DNA from: Streptomyces piniterrae
GTDB taxonomy: Bacteria > Actinomycetota > Actinomycetes > Streptomycetales > Streptomycetaceae
Direction of reading: 5' to 3'
Length of the DNA: 64,000 nt
Assembly (NCBI RefSeq): GCF_005048155.1
Contig: NZ_SUMB01000006.1
Span: 124,001 to 188,000 of the forward strand
Shown: piece after piece, positions 1 through 8,188 of the stretch
How the letters are laid out: the number at the start of each line of letters is the position of its first letter
Position numbering within the stretch: the stretch's first letter is position 1
The notes under the pieces: model-generated
Database searches by the model: none
Seen by the model: the letters and a program-made list of their open reading frames with translations, nothing else
What the model was told of the DNA's origin: nothing
Made by a program: the position numbers and the translations under genes

Positions 1-540
1 AACTGGGGCCGCCGCTACAGCCTGTGGGTCTTCAACTTCGGGCTCGCCTGCTGCGCCATCGAGTTCATCGCCGCATCCATGGCCCGGCACGACTTCATCC
101 GGCTCGGTGTGATCCCGTTCGCGCCCGGTCCGCGCCAGGCCGACCTGATGGTCGTCTCCGGCACCGTCACCGACAAGATGGCGCCCGCGGTCAAGCGGCT
201 CTACGAGCAGATGCCCGAGCCGAAGTACGTCATCTCCTTCGGGGCCTGCTCCAACTGCGGCGGCCCCTACTGGGACTCGTACTCCGTCACCAAGGGCGTC
301 GACCAGATCATCCCGGTGGACGTGTACGTACCGGGCTGCCCGCCGCGGCCGGAGGCGCTGCTGCAGGGCATCCTCAAGCTCCAGGAGAAGATCGCGCGCG
401 AGTCGCTGGGGGAGCGGTACGGGCACGGGCGCGGCGGTCGTGGTGCCGGACGGGCGTCGGCGGCCGCGCTGCGCAGCGGGCTGGTGGAGCCGCCCGCCCC
501 CAAGACGGCGGAGCGGCCGGCGGGGGAGGAGCCCCGATGA
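1..540 (+). CDS. nuoB: NADH-quinone oxidoreductase subunit B (5' truncated)
   Basis: The 5' end lies outside the window and the reading frame is open from base 1. NuoB is the peripheral-arm subunit that binds cluster N2, the last iron-sulfur centre before quinone. The cysteines expected as N2 ligands are visible: an adjacent Cys-Cys pair (bases 49-54, GLACCAIEF), a Cys in FGACSNCGG (247-249) and a Cys in VPGCPPRPEA (337-339). After the conserved domain there is an extra Gly/Arg/Pro-rich tail of about 45 residues. The stop overlaps the nuoC start as ATGA, so translation of the two is probably coupled. This is a second, incomplete nuo operon type, because D, E, F and G are not in the cluster. 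Confidence 0.93.
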   Translation, partial: NWGRRYSLWVFNFGLACCAIEFIAASMARHDFIRLGVIPFAPGPRQADLMVVSGTVTDKMAPAVKRLYEQMPEPKYVISFGACSNCGGPYWDSYSVTKGVDQIIPVDVYVPGCPPRPEALLQGILKLQEKIARESLGERYGHGRGGRGAGRASAAALRSGLVEPPAPKTAERPAGEEPR

Positions 541-1817
541 GTGAGCAGCAGCCCGAGCAGCCCGAGCAGCCCGAGCAGCGGCGCGAGCCCGAGGAGCCGG
601 CCGAGGCGGCCGCGGAGCCGACTGCCGAGCCCATCGCCGAGCCCGCTGCCGAGCCGGTCGTCGGCTGGCTGCCGCGGCCCGCGAGCGAGATCTTCGGGAC
701 GGGGGCCACGGCGGAGCTGGCGTACGAGTTGCTGACGGTCGACGTCCCGGCCGACGGCTGGCTCGCGGCCCTGACGGCCGCCCGTGACACTCTCGGCTGC
801 ACCTATTTCGACTGGCTGAGCGCCGTCGACGAGCCCGGCACCGGGTTCCGTATCTGCGCGCACCTCGCGAACGTGGCGCAGCCGGGGGCCGTCCACCGGC
901 TGGTCGTGCGGACGACCGTGCCGCACGACGCGGCCGCGCTGCCCACGGCGGTGGGTGTGTACGCGGGCGCGGCCTGGCATGAGCGCGAGACCCACGAGAT
1001 GTTCGGCGTGGACTTCAGCGGCCATCCGCACCTCGTACCGCTGCTGCTTCCGGAGACCTTCGAGGGCCATCCGCTGCGCAAGGACTTCGTGCTGGCGGCT
1101 CGGGTCGCCAAGGCGTGGCCCGGGGCCAAGGAGCCGGGGGAGTCCGAGCACGGCGGGCCGAAGCGCCGTCAGATGCTGCCGCCGGGCGTCCCGGACCCGA
1201 ACGAGTGGGGCCCGCTCAAGGGCCAGCTGCCGCCCGCGCCCGCGCGGCCTGCGCGTGGTGCTCGTGCGGCCGGTGGCGCGCGTGCGGCGGGCGCCGCCGC
1301 GGGCGAGCGTCCGGCGCGGCGTACGCGGACCGCGGGCGCGGGCTCGGCGAGCCAGCAGGCGGCGGAGACGCCGGCGGCCCCGGGGGCGAGCCCGGCCGAG
1401 CGGCCCGCGCCTGCCGAACGTCCGGAGCCCGCCGCGCGTCCTGACCGGCCCGCTCGCCGTACGCGTTCCGTGAGCGAGGGCTCGGCCAGCCAGCAGGCGG
1501 CACCGGCCGACGAGGCGCCGGCGGCGACGGGTGCCCCGGCGGCCCCGCCCTCCTCCGACGCGCCCTGGCACCACGCGCGCCCGGCCTTCGCCGACGACGA
1601 GCAGAAACCGCAGGCCGAGCAGAAGCCGGAGGCCAAGCAGGAGCCGGAGGCCGAGCAGAAACCGCAGGCCAAGAAGGAGCCAGTGGCCGAACAGCCCCCG
1701 GCCCCGAAGCCCGAGTCCGAGCCGAAGCCCGAGGCCAAGCCCGAGCCCCAGGCCAAGCCCGAGGCCCCCGCCCAGCCCCCCACCCCCCAAGACCCGGCAG
1801 GAGGCGACACCCCATGA
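537..1817 (+). CDS. nuoC: NADH-quinone oxidoreductase subunit C with long disordered tails
   Basis: This is the 30-kDa subunit of complex I, 426 aa. Residues 1-43 are a Pro/Glu/Gln repeat. Residues 44 to about 198 are the conserved domain, with the family signature ERETHEMFGVDFSGHP followed by LLPETFEGHPLRKDF. The remaining 225 or so residues are low complexity: an Arg/Ala/Pro section with a duplicated GSASQQAA block, then a Glu/Lys/Gln/Pro section. Typical NuoC proteins are roughly 170-250 aa, so the tail more than doubles the protein. The ATG at 537 overlaps the nuoB stop. nuoD normally follows nuoC (or is fused to it) but is missing here. The function of the tail is unknown. Confidence 0.9.
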   Translation: MSEQQPEQPEQPEQRREPEEPAEAAAEPTAEPIAEPAAEPVVGWLPRPASEIFGTGATAELAYELLTVDVPADGWLAALTAARDTLGCTYFDWLSAVDEPGTGFRICAHLANVAQPGAVHRLVVRTTVPHDAAALPTAVGVYAGAAWHERETHEMFGVDFSGHPHLVPLLLPETFEGHPLRKDFVLAARVAKAWPGAKEPGESEHGGPKRRQMLPPGVPDPNEWGPLKGQLPPAPARPARGARAAGGARAAGAAAGERPARRTRTAGAGSASQQAAETPAAPGASPAERPAPAERPEPAARPDRPARRTRSVSEGSASQQAAPADEAPAATGAPAAPPSSDAPWHHARPAFADDEQKPQAEQKPEAKQEPEAEQKPQAKKEPVAEQPPAPKPESEPKPEAKPEPQAKPEAPAQPPTPQDPAGGDTP

Positions 1818-1894
1818 GCGAGCGCAGCGAGCGAATCAACAAGAGGTGCGCCCCTCGTGAATGCGAGGCCGAGGGCAGCGAGGTTTCGGCATGA
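1814..1894 (+). CDS. 26-codon linker mini-ORF between nuoC and nuoH (possible)
   Basis: An ATG overlaps the nuoC stop (ATGA at 1814-1817), and the frame stays open for 26 codons until a TGA that overlaps the nuoH ATG (1891-1894). The peptide begins MSERSERI, encoded by a run of GAGCGAGCGCAGCGAGCG. I recognise that run as an interspersed sequence often seen next to start codons in high-GC actinobacteria. It may be an inserted repeat that happens to keep coupling between nuoC and nuoH, rather than a functional peptide. No homology is claimed. Confidence 0.3.
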   Translation: MSERSERINKRCAPRECEAEGSEVSA

Positions 1895-2856
1895 GCGACG
1901 CTCTCGATATCGCGCTTCGCCTCGGCGCCGTCTTCGTCGTGTTCCTGGTCCTCCCCCTCGTCATCGGCCAGACCGAGCACAAGGTCATGGCCCACATGCA
2001 GGGGCGGCTCGGCCCCATGTACGCGGGTGGCTTCCACGGCTGGGCCCAGCTCGTCGCGGACGGTGTGAAGTTCGCGCAGAAGGAAGACGTCGTCCCGGCG
2101 GGCGCCGACCGGCGGATCTTCCAGCTCGCCCCCGCCGTCGCCCTGCTCCCGTACCTCCTCGTCCTGGTCGCCATCCCGATAGGCCCGCACAACGCCGTCG
2201 GACAGGACCTGGACGCGGGCATCTTCTTCGTGCTCGCCGTCATGGGCGTCGGCGTGCTCGGCGCGCTCATGGCGGGCTGGGCGTCGGCCAACAAGTTCTC
2301 GCTGCTCGGCGGGTTGCGTACGGCCGCGCAGCTGCTGGCGTACGAGCTGCCGATGCTGCTCGCCGCCGCGTCCGTCGCGATGGCGGCCGGCACGCTCTCA
2401 CTGCCCGGCATCCTGGACGCGTTCCAGTGGTGGTGGGTGCCGTGGCAGATCGTCGGTGGTCTGGTCTTCTTCACCGCGGGTCTCGCCGAGCTGCAGCGCC
2501 CGCCGTTCGACATGCCGGTCGCCGACTCCGAGATCATCTTCGGTGCGTACACCGAATACACCGGGCTGCGCTTCGCCCTCTTCCTGCTCGCCGAGTACGC
2601 GGGCATCGTCGTCCTCTGCGCGCTCACCTCCGTCCTCTTCCTCGGCGGCTGGCACGGCCCGTTCGGCCTGGACGGCCTGGGCTGGCTGTGGACGCTCCTG
2701 AAGACCGCGATCCTCGCCTTCGGCGTCATCTGGCTGCGGGTCACCTACCCCCGCCTCCGCGAGGACCAGCTCCAGAAGCTCGCCTGGACGGTCCTCATCC
2801 CGCTCGCTCTCGCCCAGATCGCCCTCACCGGCGTCGTCAAGGTGGTGATCTCCTGA
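1891..2856 (+). CDS. nuoH: NADH-quinone oxidoreductase subunit H
   Basis: NuoH (321 aa) is the membrane subunit that forms part of the quinone chamber and joins the peripheral arm to the proton-pumping membrane arm. The conserved stretch ELQRPPFDMPVADSEII and the following AYTEYTGLRFALF are the family hallmark, and about eight hydrophobic segments are visible. I chose the ATG at 1891 because it begins the conserved N-terminus (MSDALDIALRLG) and has a GAGG eight bases upstream. An in-frame ATG at 1861 would add ten Arg/Gly-rich residues. The stop overlaps the nuoI start (TGATG). Confidence 0.93.
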   Translation: MSDALDIALRLGAVFVVFLVLPLVIGQTEHKVMAHMQGRLGPMYAGGFHGWAQLVADGVKFAQKEDVVPAGADRRIFQLAPAVALLPYLLVLVAIPIGPHNAVGQDLDAGIFFVLAVMGVGVLGALMAGWASANKFSLLGGLRTAAQLLAYELPMLLAAASVAMAAGTLSLPGILDAFQWWWVPWQIVGGLVFFTAGLAELQRPPFDMPVADSEIIFGAYTEYTGLRFALFLLAEYAGIVVLCALTSVLFLGGWHGPFGLDGLGWLWTLLKTAILAFGVIWLRVTYPRLREDQLQKLAWTVLIPLALAQIALTGVVKVVIS

Positions 2857-3470
2857 TGGGTATCCCCGGCAGCGGCCTCGCCAAGGGCCTGGCCGTCACC
2901 CTGCGGACGATGACGAAGCGGTCGGTCACCGCCCAGTACCCGGACGCCCAGCCCGACCTCGCGCCGCGCACCCGCGGCGTCATCGGGCTGTTCGAGGAGA
3001 ACTGCACGGTCTGCATGCTGTGCGCCCGAGAGTGCCCCGACTGGTGCATCTACATCGACTCCCACAAGGAGACGGTGCCGCCGGCCGCTCCCGGAGGCCG
3101 CGAGCGCAGCCGGAATGTTCTCGACCGCTTCGCGATCGACTTCGCGCTGTGCATGTACTGCGGTATCTGCATCGAGGTCTGCCCCTTTGACGCGCTGTTC
3201 TGGTCCCCGGAGTTCGAGTACGCCGAGACGGACATCCACGAGCTGACCCACGAGCGCGACAAGCTGCGCGAGTGGATGTGGACGGTGCCCGAGCCGCCGG
3301 CGCTCGACCCGGCCGCCGAGGAGCCCAAGGAGGTCGGCGCCGCCCGTAAGGCCGCGGACAAACTCGCCGCCCAGGAAGCCGAAGCCGCCCAGCAGCAGGC
3401 CGAGGCGGCCCAGCAGCAAGCCCCGGACCAGCCCCAGGACCGACCGGACACCCCGAAGGAGGGATCGTGA
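2856..3470 (+). CDS. nuoI: NADH-quinone oxidoreductase subunit I
   Basis: NuoI (204 aa) is the ferredoxin-like subunit carrying two [4Fe-4S] clusters (N6a and N6b) that pass electrons to N2 in NuoB. Both motifs are intact: Cys50, 53, 56, 60 (CTVCMLCARECP) and Cys99, 102, 105, 109 (CMYCGICIEVCP). The C-terminal 50 or so residues are an Ala/Gln/Glu-rich probable helix or disordered tail. Start and stop overlap nuoH and nuoJ. NuoI is normally bound by NuoB and NuoD, so its presence without a local nuoD suggests either that a NuoD from another operon is used or that the complex is unconventional. Confidence 0.95.
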   Translation: MGIPGSGLAKGLAVTLRTMTKRSVTAQYPDAQPDLAPRTRGVIGLFEENCTVCMLCARECPDWCIYIDSHKETVPPAAPGGRERSRNVLDRFAIDFALCMYCGICIEVCPFDALFWSPEFEYAETDIHELTHERDKLREWMWTVPEPPALDPAAEEPKEVGAARKAADKLAAQEAEAAQQQAEAAQQQAPDQPQDRPDTPKEGS

Positions 3471-4081
3471 CGCTCGCCGCCGCAAGCCACGGCTTCCTCT
3501 CGCCCACCGGTGTCGAGATCGCGTTCCTCCTCGTCGGCATCGTCACGCTCGGGGCGGCCGTGGTCACCGTGACCACCAAGCAGCTGGTTCACTCCGCCCT
3601 GTGGCTGGTCGTCGCCCTCGGCGGGATCGCCGTCGAATACCTCCTCCTCACCGCCGAATTCATCGCCTGGGTTCAGGTGCTGATCTACGTCGGTTCCGTG
3701 GTCGTCCTCCTGCTCTTCGGGCTGATGCTCACCAAGGCGCCCATCGGCCGCTCCCCGGACGCGGATTCGGGCAACCGCTGGGCCGCGCTCGTGGTGGCCG
3801 CCGGCTCGGCCGCCGCGCTGGTCTGGGTCGTCGTGGACGCGTTCCGTGCCACCTGGATAGACCTCGACGGTCCCGTCCAGGGCTCCACCCAGGAGTCCGG
3901 GCGCAGCCTCTTCCAGTACTGGGTGCTGCCCTTCGAGGCGCTCTCCGTGCTGCTGCTGGCCGCGCTCGTCGGGGCGATCGTGCTGTCCCGCAAGCACGGC
4001 GCAGCGGCCGCCGAGCGCGGCGCCGTAGCCCCGTCCACCCCCACCGGACCGGCAGCCCACGCCCCAGGAGAGGACCGCTGA
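3467..4081 (+). CDS. nuoJ: NADH-quinone oxidoreductase subunit J
   Basis: NuoJ (204 aa) is a small polytopic membrane subunit next to NuoK and NuoH in the proton-translocating arm. Four to five hydrophobic segments are visible, with the family motif AEFIAWVQVLIYVGSVVVLLLFGLML around residues 60-90. The start is GTG at 3467, overlapping the nuoI stop (GTGA). A hydrophilic Ala/Pro tail follows the last membrane segment. The stop overlaps the nuoK ATG. Confidence 0.92.
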   Translation: MTLAAASHGFLSPTGVEIAFLLVGIVTLGAAVVTVTTKQLVHSALWLVVALGGIAVEYLLLTAEFIAWVQVLIYVGSVVVLLLFGLMLTKAPIGRSPDADSGNRWAALVVAAGSAAALVWVVVDAFRATWIDLDGPVQGSTQESGRSLFQYWVLPFEALSVLLLAALVGAIVLSRKHGAAAAERGAVAPSTPTGPAAHAPGEDR

Positions 4082-4455
4082 TGCATCTCGCCTATCCGGC
4101 CGTCCTTTCCGTCCTCCTCTTCTGCACCGGTCTGTACGGCGTGCTCGCCCGCCGCAACGCGATCCTGGTGCTGATGTCCGTCGAGCTGATGCTCAACGCC
4201 GTCAACCTCAACCTCGTCGCCTTCGACGTCTGGCTGCGCGACACCCTGCACGCCGGCCAGGCGCTCACCCTTTTCACCATCACCGTCGCCGCCGCCGAGA
4301 TCGGCATCGGCCTGGCGATCGTGCTGCTCGTCTACCGCAACCGCGGCAGCTCCGACATCGACCGGCTCCGTGACCTCGCCGAGCAGGCGGGCGAGGCGGA
4401 CCCGGCGGACCGGGACGCGCAGCAGCCGGACACCAAGGCGGAGGCCACCGCGTGA
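4081..4455 (+). CDS. nuoK: NADH-quinone oxidoreductase subunit K
   Basis: NuoK (124 aa) is the smallest antiporter-related subunit, with three predicted transmembrane helices. The conserved motif with the membrane-buried glutamate is seen in VLMSVELMLNAVNLNLV, and the second in VAAAEIGIGLAIVLLVYR. A 25-residue charged tail follows the last helix. It is translationally coupled at both ends (TGATG with nuoJ, GTGA with nuoL). Confidence 0.94.
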   Translation: MHLAYPAVLSVLLFCTGLYGVLARRNAILVLMSVELMLNAVNLNLVAFDVWLRDTLHAGQALTLFTITVAAAEIGIGLAIVLLVYRNRGSSDIDRLRDLAEQAGEADPADRDAQQPDTKAEATA

Positions 4456-6449
4456 CGCTCACGACCACCGCCGTCCTCGTTCCCCTCCTGCCCTTCCTCG
4501 GGGCCGCCGCGGGCCTGCTCCTGGGACGCAGCGCGCCCGGCTTCGTACGGCCGCTGGCCGTCCTGCCGACGCTCGCCGCGGCCGCGCTCGCCATCGTCGT
4601 CGCCGTCGAACAGGGCGGCGGCCCGGCCACCGACGTCGCCACCCGGCTCACCCCGACCGGCTCGATCCCCATCGACCTCGCCCTGCACATCGACGGCTTC
4701 GCCGCGCTCATCGCCGTCGTCGTCGGCGTCGTCGCGACCTGCGTGCAGATCTACTCCACCGGCTATCTGCGCGACGATCCGCGCTACCCCTCCTATGCCG
4801 CGCTGGTCTCGCTCTTCACCTCCGCGATGCTGCTGGTCGTCTACACCGGCGACCTGATGGTGCTGCTCGTCGGCTGGGAAATCATGGGCATCTGCTCGTA
4901 CTTCCTCGTCGGCCACTACTGGGAGACCGAGGCCGCCCGCGCCGCCTCCCTCAAGGCCTTCCTCGTCACCAAGCTCGGCGACGTCCCCTTCCTCTTCGGC
5001 ATCTTCGCGCTGGCCGCCGACACCGGGACCTTCCGCATCACCGGCATCCTCGGCTCCGTCGCCCGCGACGGCCTGGACCACCCCACGCTGATCGCGCTGC
5101 TGCTGCTGGCCGGCGTCGCGGGCAAGTCGGCGCAGTTCCCGCTGCACACCTGGCTCCCGGACGCGATGGCCGGCCCGACGCCCGTCTCGGCGCTCATCCA
5201 CGCCGCGACGATGGTGGCGGCCGGTGTCTATGTCGTGGCCCGTCTCCTCCCCGTCTTCGCCGCCTCCGCGGCCGCCATGGTCGTACTCGCCGTCATGGCC
5301 GCGATCACCATGGTCGGCTCCGGCCTGGCGGCCCTGGCCCAGGACGACATCAAGCGCGTCCTGGCCTATTCGACGGTCGGCCAGCTCGGCTACATGACCG
5401 GCGCGCTGGCCGTCGGCGACCGCGGTGCCGCCGTCTTCCACCTCCTCTCGCACGGTGCGTTCAAGGCGCTGCTGTTCCTCGGCGCGGGCGTGATCATCCA
5501 CGCCGCGGGCACCAACTCGCTGGCCGCCATGTCCCGGATGAGCGGCCTGGCCCGGCGCGTCCCGGACGCCTTCTGGACGATGACCGTCGCGCTGCTCGCG
5601 CTCGCCGCGATCCCGCCGTTCGCCGGCTTCTTCTCCAAGGAAGCCGTCCTGGGCGCCGCCGAGCACGCCACCACCGGTGCCGAGCACGGCATCCCCGGCG
5701 CCGCCGGCTGGACCGTACTGATCTCCGGACTGCTCACCGCCCTCCTCACCGCGGGCTATGCCACCCGCCTGTGGCTGCTGGTCTTCCAGGGCAAGGGCAC
5801 CGAGGCCCCCGACCACGGCCCGCAGCCGTTCGTCATGAACGCCATGCTGTGGGTGCTGTTCATCCCCAGTGCCACGCTCGGCCTGGCCGCCCCCTTCCTG
5901 CCCGACTGGTTCGACGGGCGTTCGCTCAATCCGACGCTCACCACCTCCGTCCTGGGCACGGGCATCGCCCTCGTCGGAGGCCTGGTCACCTACGCGACCT
6001 GGCGCCACACCACGGCCCTCGCCGCCCGCACCCCCATCGGCGCGGTCGTCGTCGCCCCGGACGCCGCCCCCGGGCTCTCCGAGGAAACGGCCATCGCCAC
6101 CCACGCCCCCGTCTACGGGAACATCGCCGGCGCCGCCGACCCCGCCGACCCGGGCCGCCTCCTCCTCGGCCCGCTGCACCGCCACGCGGCCGTCGGGTTC
6201 CACCTCGACGCGGTCTACACCGTCCTGTTCGTCCGGCCCACCCGCGCCGCCGCCAGGCTCGTCGCCTTCCTCGACCGCGAGGTCGTCGACACCTACGTAC
6301 GTGGCGCGGGCACCGCCCCCCGCTGGCTGGGCGCCGCGGTCCGCCGCGCCCAGACCGGCAATGTGCAGACCTACCTCGGCGCGCTGCTCGCGGGCTCGCT
6401 CGTCCTGGCCGTCGCCGCCGTCCTCGTCGCCACGGGCACGGGAGCCTGA
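4452..6449 (+). CDS. nuoL: NADH-quinone oxidoreductase subunit L
   Basis: NuoL (665 aa) is the distal Mrp-type antiporter-like proton channel. Clear family motifs are GWEIMGICSYFLVGHYW near residue 140, HTWLPDAMAGPTPVSALIH, and DDIKRVLAYSTVGQLGYM. A long C-terminal region after the core fits the lateral helix and final helix of NuoL. The GTG start at 4452 overlaps the nuoK stop. It is followed by a 98-bp gap with a small hairpin, the only sizeable break in the operon. Confidence 0.95.
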   Translation: MTLTTTAVLVPLLPFLGAAAGLLLGRSAPGFVRPLAVLPTLAAAALAIVVAVEQGGGPATDVATRLTPTGSIPIDLALHIDGFAALIAVVVGVVATCVQIYSTGYLRDDPRYPSYAALVSLFTSAMLLVVYTGDLMVLLVGWEIMGICSYFLVGHYWETEAARAASLKAFLVTKLGDVPFLFGIFALAADTGTFRITGILGSVARDGLDHPTLIALLLLAGVAGKSAQFPLHTWLPDAMAGPTPVSALIHAATMVAAGVYVVARLLPVFAASAAAMVVLAVMAAITMVGSGLAALAQDDIKRVLAYSTVGQLGYMTGALAVGDRGAAVFHLLSHGAFKALLFLGAGVIIHAAGTNSLAAMSRMSGLARRVPDAFWTMTVALLALAAIPPFAGFFSKEAVLGAAEHATTGAEHGIPGAAGWTVLISGLLTALLTAGYATRLWLLVFQGKGTEAPDHGPQPFVMNAMLWVLFIPSATLGLAAPFLPDWFDGRSLNPTLTTSVLGTGIALVGGLVTYATWRHTTALAARTPIGAVVVAPDAAPGLSEETAIATHAPVYGNIAGAADPADPGRLLLGPLHRHAAVGFHLDAVYTVLFVRPTRAAARLVAFLDREVVDTYVRGAGTAPRWLGAAVRRAQTGNVQTYLGALLAGSLVLAVAAVLVATGTGA

Positions 6450-6465
6450 CCGTGCCGCCATCGCC

Positions 6466-6481
6466 CGGGGGCCGACCCCCG
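6466..6481. promoter_or_regulatory. small hairpin in the nuoL-nuoM gap
   Basis: CGGGGG and CCCCCG face each other around a four-base loop in the 98-bp gap between nuoL and nuoM. There is no T-tract, so I read it as a possible processing or stability element, not a terminator. A good ribosome binding site (GAGGAGGG) follows just before nuoM. Confidence 0.35.
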
Positions 6482-6547
6482 CACCACCAGCCGACAGCCA
6501 CCGTGGCCTGCCTCGCCGGAGCCGAAACCCTGAGGAGGGCCTGACCC

Positions 6548-8188
6548 GTGAATCACACCGCCATGCAACTCCTCCTCGCGGCGCTCGTCGTGCTCCCCCT
6601 CCTGGGCGCGCTCGGCGCCCTGCTGCCGGCCCCGCCCGGTCTCAAGGGCCGCAACCCCGACCAGGCCGTACTGCGCCATGGCGTGACCGTCACCGGAGTC
6701 GTCCTCGCCGCGTCCGTCGCACTGGCCGCCGGCTTCGACCACGACCACCCGGCCCGTATGCAGGCCACCACCGACATCAGCTGGATCCCGGCGCTCCACA
6801 TCCGTATCCACCTCGGCGTGGACGGCATCTCGCTCCCCCTTCTCGTCCTCACCGCGCTGCTGACCTTCCTCTGCGCGCTCTACAGCTACTTCAAGATGCC
6901 AACGGGCCCGTCTCCCAAGGCATTTGTCTCCCTGATGCTCGTCCTGGAGGCCGGCACCCTCGCCACCTTCGCCGTCCTCGACCTGATGCTCTTCTTCCTC
7001 GCCTTCGAGATGGTCCTCATCCCGATGTACTTCCTCATCGCCCGCTGGGGCGGTGCCGGAAAGCAGGCGGCCGCTTGGAAGTTCATCCTCTTCACCCTGC
7101 TCGGCTCCGTCGTGATGCTGCTCGGCCTCCTCCTCATCGGTGTGAAGTCCGGCACATTCGACATGGTCGCACTCGCCACTGACAACGGCCCGAACTCCCA
7201 GCTCAGCCACACGGTTCAGCTCATCGCGGTGCTCGCCGTCGGCATCGGACTGGCCGTCAAGGCCCCGATGTGGGCCCTGCACAGCTGGCTGCCGGACGCC
7301 CACACCGCCGCCCCCACCGTCGGCTCGGTGCTGCTGGCCGGCGTGCTGCTGAAAATGGGCACCTACGGGTTCGTCCGCATCGCGCTGCCCATCACACCCG
7401 AGGGCATGCACACCTTCGCGCCGTACCTCGCCGCGTTCGCCGCCGTCGGCATCATCTACGGATCGCTCGCCTGCCTCGCACTGGTACGCAAGGGCGCCGG
7501 CGGCGACCTCAAGCGCCTGATCGCCTACAGCTCCGTCGGCCACATGGGCTTCGTCCTGCTCGGCATCGCCAGCCTCAACCCCACCGGCGTGAACGGCGCG
7601 CTGTTCGCCAACATCGCGCACGGCCTGATCACCGGCCTGCTCTTCTTCATGGTCGGCGCCCTCAAGGACCGCACCGGCAGCACCGATCTCGACGCACTGG
7701 CCGGCACCACCGGCGCCGCCCTGTACGGCAGGGCCCCGCGCTTCGGCGGCCTGCTCGCCTTCGCCGCCGTCGCCTCTCTGGGCCTGCCCGGACTGGCCGG
7801 CTTCTGGGGCGAGATGCTCGCGATGTTCGGCGCGTTCGAGCCGGCCGCCGGCCTCAGCCGCCCCGCCTTCCTCACGTTCATGGCGCTGGCCGGCCTCGGC
7901 ACCCTGCTGACCGCCGCCTACCTGCTGCTCGTCGTCCGCCGCGTCTGCATGGGCGGCACGCCGCACCTCGCACCGATCGCCCCGCTCGGCGACGGAAGCC
8001 GGCCGGACGACCGCGCCCCGGGCGAGCCCGCCGCGGCCGAGGCCCCCGCCCTCCCCGACCTCGCGCGCTACGAATACGCGGCCTGGAGCCCCCTGGCCGC
8101 GCTCACCGTCCTCGCCGGACTGTGGCCCGCGGCCCTCCTCGGCCTCACCGACCCGGCCGTCCAGCAGCTCCTCGGAGGCGGTAAGTGA
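6548..8188 (+). CDS. nuoM: NADH-quinone oxidoreductase subunit M
   Basis: NuoM (546 aa) is an antiporter-like proton-pumping subunit. Visible signatures include FHLGVDGISLPLLVLTALLT-like sequence near residue 95, the glutamate-bearing LAFEMVLIPMYFLI, HSWLPDAHTAAPTVGSVLLAG, and LKRLIAYSSVGHMG. The GTG at 6548 is preceded by GAGGAGGG. The stop overlaps the nuoN start region (GTGATG). A hydrophilic loop near residues 475-510 is Ala/Pro rich. Confidence 0.95.
   Translation: MNHTAMQLLLAALVVLPLLGALGALLPAPPGLKGRNPDQAVLRHGVTVTGVVLAASVALAAGFDHDHPARMQATTDISWIPALHIRIHLGVDGISLPLLVLTALLTFLCALYSYFKMPTGPSPKAFVSLMLVLEAGTLATFAVLDLMLFFLAFEMVLIPMYFLIARWGGAGKQAAAWKFILFTLLGSVVMLLGLLLIGVKSGTFDMVALATDNGPNSQLSHTVQLIAVLAVGIGLAVKAPMWALHSWLPDAHTAAPTVGSVLLAGVLLKMGTYGFVRIALPITPEGMHTFAPYLAAFAAVGIIYGSLACLALVRKGAGGDLKRLIAYSSVGHMGFVLLGIASLNPTGVNGALFANIAHGLITGLLFFMVGALKDRTGSTDLDALAGTTGAALYGRAPRFGGLLAFAAVASLGLPGLAGFWGEMLAMFGAFEPAAGLSRPAFLTFMALAGLGTLLTAAYLLLVVRRVCMGGTPHLAPIAPLGDGSRPDDRAPGEPAAAEAPALPDLARYEYAAWSPLAALTVLAGLWPAALLGLTDPAVQQLLGGGK

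Noticed and set aside
267..1790. Very long open frames on the minus strand opposite nuoC
   Set aside because: They are shadows of the high-GC plus-strand genes, with repetitive Gly/Leu/Arg composition and no domain. The plus frame carries the NuoC motifs.
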